Shown here: in pieces, positions 5,620-9,318 of the stretch
How the letters are laid out: the number at the start of each line of letters is the position of its first letter
Position numbering within the stretch: the first letter of the stretch is position 1
Assembly (NCBI GenBank): GCA_028718465.1
Contig: JAQULX010000083.1
Location: 1 to 9,318, forward strand
Length of the DNA: 9,318 nt
DNA from: Dehalococcoidales bacterium
GTDB lineage: Bacteria; Chloroflexota; Dehalococcoidia; Dehalococcoidales; UBA3254
Direction of reading: 5' to 3'
The notes under the pieces: model-generated
What the model was told of the DNA's origin: nothing
What the model saw: only the letters and a program-made list of their open reading frames with translations
Databases searched by the model: none
Position numbers and translations under genes: made by a program

Positions 5620-6846
5620 CTTTTCTTTGCCATCCCTGTAATCTGCTACAGGTACGAGGGTTTCTTCTGTGGTAAGATTCTGGGTGATCTTGGAGTAGAC
5701 GTTATCAAAGTGGAAAGACCCGGAGGAGACCCGGCTAGAAATAGAAGCCCCTTTTATCAGGACAAAATAAGTTCAGAAACCAGCTTGTTTTGGTTGGCTT
5801 ATAATGTCAACAAAAGAGGGATAACCCTGGATATTGAGAGGCAAGACGGTCAGGAAATCTTCAAACATCTGGTAATGAAATCGGACATAGTTATTGAATC
5901 TTTTCCCTGCGGCTATCTAAATAATTTGGGGTTAGGGTATTCAGAGTTAAATAAAATAAATCCTAGGATTATCATGGCTTCCATTACCCCTTTCGGCGCA
6001 ACCGGGCCTTATAAAGACTATAAGTCCTGTGAGCTGGTAAATATGGCTATGAGTGGATTAATGAATTTAAGCGGCGATCCCGACCGTGCCCCCGTCATTA
6101 TAAGCTTTCCCCATGCCTGTTTAAACGCCTCATCCCAGGCCGCAGTAGCCTTATTAGGTGCCTGTTACTGGAGGGAGGAAAGCGGCAAAGGGCAATATAT
6201 AGATGTGGCAATCCGAGAAAGCATAATCCAAATGATTGCCCAGACCTTGGCTCATTGGGAGATAAACCGCGTTGAGGTACACCGGGCAGGACAATTTCGG
6301 ATTGGTTGGGGGCCAGGGCTGGTAAGACAAATATGGCCCTGTAAAGACGGCTTTGTTATCTTCTTACTGGGTGGAGGCAGGGTCCGGTCCAAACCCAATC
6401 AAGCACTGGTAGAATGGATGGATTCTGAAGGCTTGGCGAGTGAATATATTAAGAAGATAAATTGGGAAGAGTTTGATATGGCTAATGTCACTGAAGAAAT
6501 TATCAAGTCCGTTGAAGACGCTATTTATAAATTCTTTATTAGCCATACCAAAAATGAGCTCTTTGAGGGTGGGTTAAAAATGCGGGTAGATGTTTATCCT
6601 GTGAATGACCCTAAAGATATAGCTGAACAGATTCAACTTAAAGCACGAAATTATTGGACTGAAGTTGAACATCCGGAACTAGGAGCAAAGCTGGTTTATC
6701 CGGGTGATTTCGTAAAATCCTCAGAAATGCGCATCGGAATAAAACCTGCCCCGAGAATCGGGGAACATAACCCGGAAATCTATATCAAAGAACTAGGTTT
6801 TTCAGAGAAAGAGTTCGCCACACTAAAGCAAAGCGGGGTCGTCTAG
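5611..6846 (+). CDS. CaiB/BaiF (class III) CoA-transferase, probable non-catalytic subunit; N-terminus replaced by IS sequence
   Basis: A class III CoA-transferase that in this family moves CoA between carboxylic acids through an aspartyl intermediate. Family features from residue 14: RYEGFFCGKILGDLGVDVIKVERPGGDPAR, the N-terminal loop and Rossmann strand; LFWLAYNVNKRGITLDI (59-75); SDIVIESF (91-98); LGLGYSELNKINPRIIMASITPFGATGPY (106-134); ESGKGQYIDVA (190-200). Position 170, 22 residues before the Gly of GKGQ, is Cys where the catalytic Asp should be; PHACLNASSQAA resembles the Asp-less subfamily of heteromeric enzymes. The first 13 residues come from the IS right end, so about 15 native residues including the first beta strand are lost. 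GTG 5611 has AGGA four bases upstream. The frame is otherwise intact, but folding and activity are doubtful. Followed after 23 bases by a second CoA-transferase. Confidence 0.85.
   Translation: MDGLFFAIPVICYRYEGFFCGKILGDLGVDVIKVERPGGDPARNRSPFYQDKISSETSLFWLAYNVNKRGITLDIERQDGQEIFKHLVMKSDIVIESFPCGYLNNLGLGYSELNKINPRIIMASITPFGATGPYKDYKSCELVNMAMSGLMNLSGDPDRAPVIISFPHACLNASSQAAVALLGACYWREESGKGQYIDVAIRESIIQMIAQTLAHWEINRVEVHRAGQFRIGWGPGLVRQIWPCKDGFVIFLLGGGRVRSKPNQALVEWMDSEGLASEYIKKINWEEFDMANVTEEIIKSVEDAIYKFFISHTKNELFEGGLKMRVDVYPVNDPKDIAEQIQLKARNYWTEVEHPELGAKLVYPGDFVKSSEMRIGIKPAPRIGEHNPEIYIKELGFSEKEFATLKQSGVV
5628..5651 (-). repeat. Right terminal inverted repeat of the IS
   Basis: Read on the minus strand it begins CTGTAGCAGATTACAGGGA, the partner of the left repeat. 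The Arg14 codon of the adjoining CoA-transferase frame (5650-5652) straddles its outer end. Confidence 0.8.
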
Positions 6847-6869
6847 AAAATCACCACTAATAGGAATAA

Positions 6870-8087
6870 ATGATGGCTAATAAAGCACTTGAAAATGTAA
6901 CAGTAGTGAATTTTGGCTGGGTGTTAGCCGCTCCCGTGACCGGGAAATATTTGGCCGATATGGGAGCTAAGGTTATTCGCATCGAATCAGAGCATAGGCT
7001 AGACCCTTTAAGAACAAATACTCCCTATAAAAACAATATTCCAGGCTTTAATCGGAGCGCTTATCATGCTCTGTATAACGCTAATAACTACAGTATCGTT
7101 CTTAATCTGAAGCATCCCAAAGGTGTAGAAATAGCTAAGAGGCTAGTAGCCAAGAGTGATATTGTGATCGAAAACTTTACGTCCGGAACAATGAATCGAT
7201 TAGGTCTGGGCTATGAAGAGCTTAAAAAAGTCAAGCGAGATATTATTATGCTAAGCCTAAGTATGCAGGGACAGACCGGCCCTTATGCATCCCACTTAGG
7301 TTTTGGAAACCAGTTAACCGGTCTAACCGGTTTTACTCATCTTACCGGATGGCCAGATAGAGGACCTGTCCAACCTTATGCCGGTGTAACAGACTGCTGT
7401 GCTCCTTCACTCGGCGCCGCTATTATCCTGGCAGCGCTTTTATATCGTAAGAAGACTGGCAAAGGGCAATATCTGGATTTATCCCAAAATGAAGCCAGTA
7501 TCCACTTTCTAGCTCCCTTGATGCTAGATTATTTTTCCAGCGGACGTATAGCCAATCGGTCTGGAAATGAGTGTGATTACGCGGTTCCCCACGGGGCTTT
7601 TCCCTGTAAGGGCGAAGATAGCTGGTGTGCAATCGGAGTGTTCTCGGACAAGGAATGGGAAGCTTTTTGCACGGCATCAGGGAAACAGGATTGGTTTAAC
7701 AAACCTGAATACAGTACACTATTAGGCCGGAAAAGAAATCAACAAGAGTTAAATTTGAAGATTGCCGAATGGACTCAGAATTTCACGGCCAAAGAGGTAA
7801 TGGAACTTTTACAGGCAGCTGGGATAGCCGCAGGGGTAGTCGAGAAGCCCAAGGATTTATTTGAGGACCCTCAACTGAATCATCGTAAACATTTTTGGTA
7901 TCTAAACCATGCCGAATTAGGGAAATACCCTCATTTAGGAGAATCTTTTCAGATGTCTGAAACTCCGATTGAAGGATATCTACCTGCACCTCAGTTAGGG
8001 GAGCATACAGAATACGTATGCACCCAGATTTTAAAGATGACCGACGATGAATTTGTTGAGATATCCCAGGAAGGTGTCTTTGAATGA
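6870..8087 (+). CDS. CaiB/BaiF (class III) CoA-transferase, catalytic subunit
   Basis: A 405-residue, full-length class III CoA-transferase. The normal N-terminus is present (ALENVTVVNFGWVLAAPVTGKYLADMGAKVIRIES, 6-40), then YNANNYSIVLNL (69-80), SDIVIENF (96-103), LGLGYEELKK (111-120), GQTGPY (134-139) and TGKGQYLDLS (196-205). Asp175 in GVTDCC stands 22 residues before the Gly of GKGQ, the place of the catalytic Asp of formyl-CoA transferase (Asp169), so this copy should form the aspartyl-CoA intermediate. Two adjacent start codons exist (6870 and 6873); AGGAA at 6862-6866 is three bases from the first and six from the second, so 6873 is at least as likely. The 23-base gap to the upstream paralogue, which lacks the Asp, points to one operon and probably to a mixed enzyme. 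Confidence 0.93.
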   Translation: MMANKALENVTVVNFGWVLAAPVTGKYLADMGAKVIRIESEHRLDPLRTNTPYKNNIPGFNRSAYHALYNANNYSIVLNLKHPKGVEIAKRLVAKSDIVIENFTSGTMNRLGLGYEELKKVKRDIIMLSLSMQGQTGPYASHLGFGNQLTGLTGFTHLTGWPDRGPVQPYAGVTDCCAPSLGAAIILAALLYRKKTGKGQYLDLSQNEASIHFLAPLMLDYFSSGRIANRSGNECDYAVPHGAFPCKGEDSWCAIGVFSDKEWEAFCTASGKQDWFNKPEYSTLLGRKRNQQELNLKIAEWTQNFTAKEVMELLQAAGIAAGVVEKPKDLFEDPQLNHRKHFWYLNHAELGKYPHLGESFQMSETPIEGYLPAPQLGEHTEYVCTQILKMTDDEFVEISQEGVFE

Positions 8088-8195
8088 ACTTAGAAATCAG
8101 GTGTTTTAAAAATTACACTTCAGCACATGATCTTGAACCGAATTTACTAAGGGATAATTCCGGTTTGGTATATGTTTAAATTTTAATATCATGGC

Positions 8196-8204
8196 AAGAG
8201 GAGG
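8196..8204 (+). promoter_or_regulatory. Ribosome binding site that decides the start of the MmgE/PrpD gene
   Basis: AAGAGGAGG ends four bases before the ATG at 8209. A second in-frame ATG at 8191 has no such site upstream and would make the Shine-Dalgarno part of its own coding sequence, so 8209 is preferred. Confidence 0.7.
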
Positions 8205-8208
8205 CATT

Positions 8209-9318
8209 ATGGATGCTGCATTAGTTTTTGCACAATACTTCGCAAATGCGAAATATGACGACCTACCACCGTTGGTAGTTGAATCAGAGAAGATGCAACT
8301 CTTGGATACTCTCGGTGTAGCTTTGGCGGGAATGGCTAAACCTGGAATTGTAGAATTATTTAATTTGATCAAGCATTGGGGAGGCAGGCGTGAAAGCACA
8401 ATCATAGGTTATGGAATAAAGGTTCCCGCTCCCAATGCCGCCCAAGTTAATGCCAGCATGAGTCATGCTCTTGATTACGACAATGGCAATCCGAAGACTA
8501 TGGAACATACGGGTACAGTAATAATACCCACGTGCTTGGCAGTAGCAGAACAAAAAGGGAAAGTCAGTGGTAAGAGTTTCATTTTGGCTTCCGCCTTAGG
8601 TACCGAGTTAATGTGTAGGCTAGGGCTAGCAACAAGACCGACATCGAATATAGCTCTGTCCAACTGGCATTTTACTCCTCTATATGGCTATATGGCGGCA
8701 GCTGTATCTGCGGGGAAATTACTGGGGTTGAATGAAAACTTGATGGCTAACGCTCTAGGTCTTGCATATCATCAAACGGCAGGAAATCATCAAGGAATGA
8801 CAGAGGGCACGATGGCCAAACGCATGGGACCCGGATTTGCAGCTAAAGGGGGCATCACAGCAGCTTTTATGGCTAAAAGGGGTATTGACGGCGCGAAAAA
8901 CAGTCTTGAGGGACCCGCTGGATTATTTAATTTGTATCATCAGGGAGATTACGATCCAAAAATCTTGATACGAGACCTTGGAAAGGTATTCGAAAGTACC
9001 GGTGTTCGTACTAAACTATATCCATGCTGCGGTATTACTCACGTTTTCATAGATGCAGCCTTGTCCTTATCAAATGAGTATAAAATAAAACCGTATGAGA
9101 TAGACCAGATTATCATTTATGGCGGCGAAGGAGGAAATAGGCTATCTACGCCTATCGAGGAAAAGCGTAAGCCGAAGACTTTTATTGATGCTCAGTTCAA
9201 TGTACCGTGGGTGGTAGCTACTGCTTTTGTCAGGGGCAAACCTTCCATGGAACATTTCACTGATGAAGCTATTCAAAGTAAAGACATCTTGGAAGTAACT
9301 GCGAAAATTAGATATGAA
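8209..9318 (+). CDS. MmgE/PrpD family protein (2-methylcitrate dehydratase / cis-aconitate decarboxylase superfamily), 3'-truncated
   Basis: The frame is open from the ATG at 8209 to the end of the window (370 residues of an expected 440-460). Family landmarks: LDTLGVALAG (33-41), the helical core with MSHALDYDNG (84-93), HTGTVIIPTCLAVAE (100-114), a lid region KRMGPGFAAKGGITAAFMAKRGIDG and GLFNLY, and KLYPCCGITHVFIDAALSL near 280, the conserved 'K-x-Y-P-x-C-x-x-T-H' motif. Members dehydrate 2-methylcitrate, decarboxylate cis-aconitate to itaconate, or act on iminodisuccinate; the subgroup cannot be fixed here. The family motif 'H-P-S/G' reads HTG, a mild deviation. It sits 121 bases downstream of two CoA-transferases in the same direction, with no terminator seen between, so a joint role on a CoA-activated or to-be-activated dicarboxylic acid is inferred. 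Confidence 0.9.
   Translation, partial: MDAALVFAQYFANAKYDDLPPLVVESEKMQLLDTLGVALAGMAKPGIVELFNLIKHWGGRRESTIIGYGIKVPAPNAAQVNASMSHALDYDNGNPKTMEHTGTVIIPTCLAVAEQKGKVSGKSFILASALGTELMCRLGLATRPTSNIALSNWHFTPLYGYMAAAVSAGKLLGLNENLMANALGLAYHQTAGNHQGMTEGTMAKRMGPGFAAKGGITAAFMAKRGIDGAKNSLEGPAGLFNLYHQGDYDPKILIRDLGKVFESTGVRTKLYPCCGITHVFIDAALSLSNEYKIKPYEIDQIIIYGGEGGNRLSTPIEEKRKPKTFIDAQFNVPWVVATAFVRGKPSMEHFTDEAIQSKDILEVTAKIRYE

Larger units (their letters stand above)
4166..5655 (-). mobile_element. ISLre2-family insertion sequence, apparently complete
   Basis: The element is about 1.48 kb between imperfect terminal inverted repeats (4170-4193 and 5628-5651, 18 of 24 bases matching), each flanked outside by GTAC (4166-4169 and 5652-5655). 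Because GTAC is its own reverse complement it can be part of the repeat or a 4-base target duplication. No longer direct repeat is present, although the family is usually credited with about 9 bases. It holds one full transposase gene on the minus strand whose stop codon lies inside the left repeat. Size, single gene and gene orientation fit ISLre2. The right end is fused to the CoA-transferase gene. Confidence 0.85.

Noticed and set aside
8165..8192. Possible promoter TTGGTA-16-TATCAT before the MmgE/PrpD gene
   Set aside because: The -10 is fair but the -35 is weak, and a transcript would start within or right at the Shine-Dalgarno sequence. Read-through from the CoA-transferase genes is simpler.
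1..9318. CRISPR array, prophage genes or toxin-antitoxin pair
   Set aside because: No spaced direct repeats, integrase, phage structural gene or small paired genes were seen.

Overview
The window suggests a low- to mid-GC Firmicute, most likely an anaerobic clostridial lineage (Peptococcaceae-like is a guess). The hints are purine-rich AGGAGG-type ribosome binding sites, TTG and GTG starts, an ISLre2/UPF0236-type transposase, and a DUF4350-MoxR-DUF58 cluster next to class III CoA-transferase genes. No gene here fixes the species.

Region 1 (1-3242, + strand, GC-rich) is the end of a tight operon: a 5'-truncated DUF4350 membrane protein, a MoxR-type AAA+ ATPase that overlaps it by 8 bases, and a DUF58 protein. 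Such sets are thought to act as a MoxR chaperone with membrane-anchored DUF58 partners at the cell envelope. The MoxR copy lacks the usual Asn of sensor 1.

Region 2 (3243-4165) has no convincing gene. It starts with about 180 GC-rich bases of unclear nature, switches near 3427 to AT-rich DNA with several hairpins, and contains at 3996-4031 (minus strand) the exact 5' half of a tRNA-Arg(TCG), broken at the anticodon loop. It reads as a scar of rearrangement.

Region 3 (4166-5655) is an apparently complete insertion sequence of about 1.5 kb with imperfect terminal inverted repeats and one intact transposase gene on the minus strand. A 15-bp hairpin covers the transposase start codon but only in transcripts that enter from outside, the layout of the known anti-readthrough device of other IS elements. 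The right end of the IS is fused to the start of the next gene, which has lost its native N-terminus.

Region 4 (5611-9318, + strand, lower GC) is a catabolic cluster: two different CaiB/BaiF (class III) CoA-transferases 23 bases apart, then a MmgE/PrpD-family protein cut by the window end. Only the second CoA-transferase has the catalytic Asp at the expected place, so the two probably form a heteromer like SmtAB or BbsEF. Together the three genes suggest CoA activation and (de)hydration or decarboxylation of a dicarboxylic or branched acid; the substrate cannot be read from the sequence.
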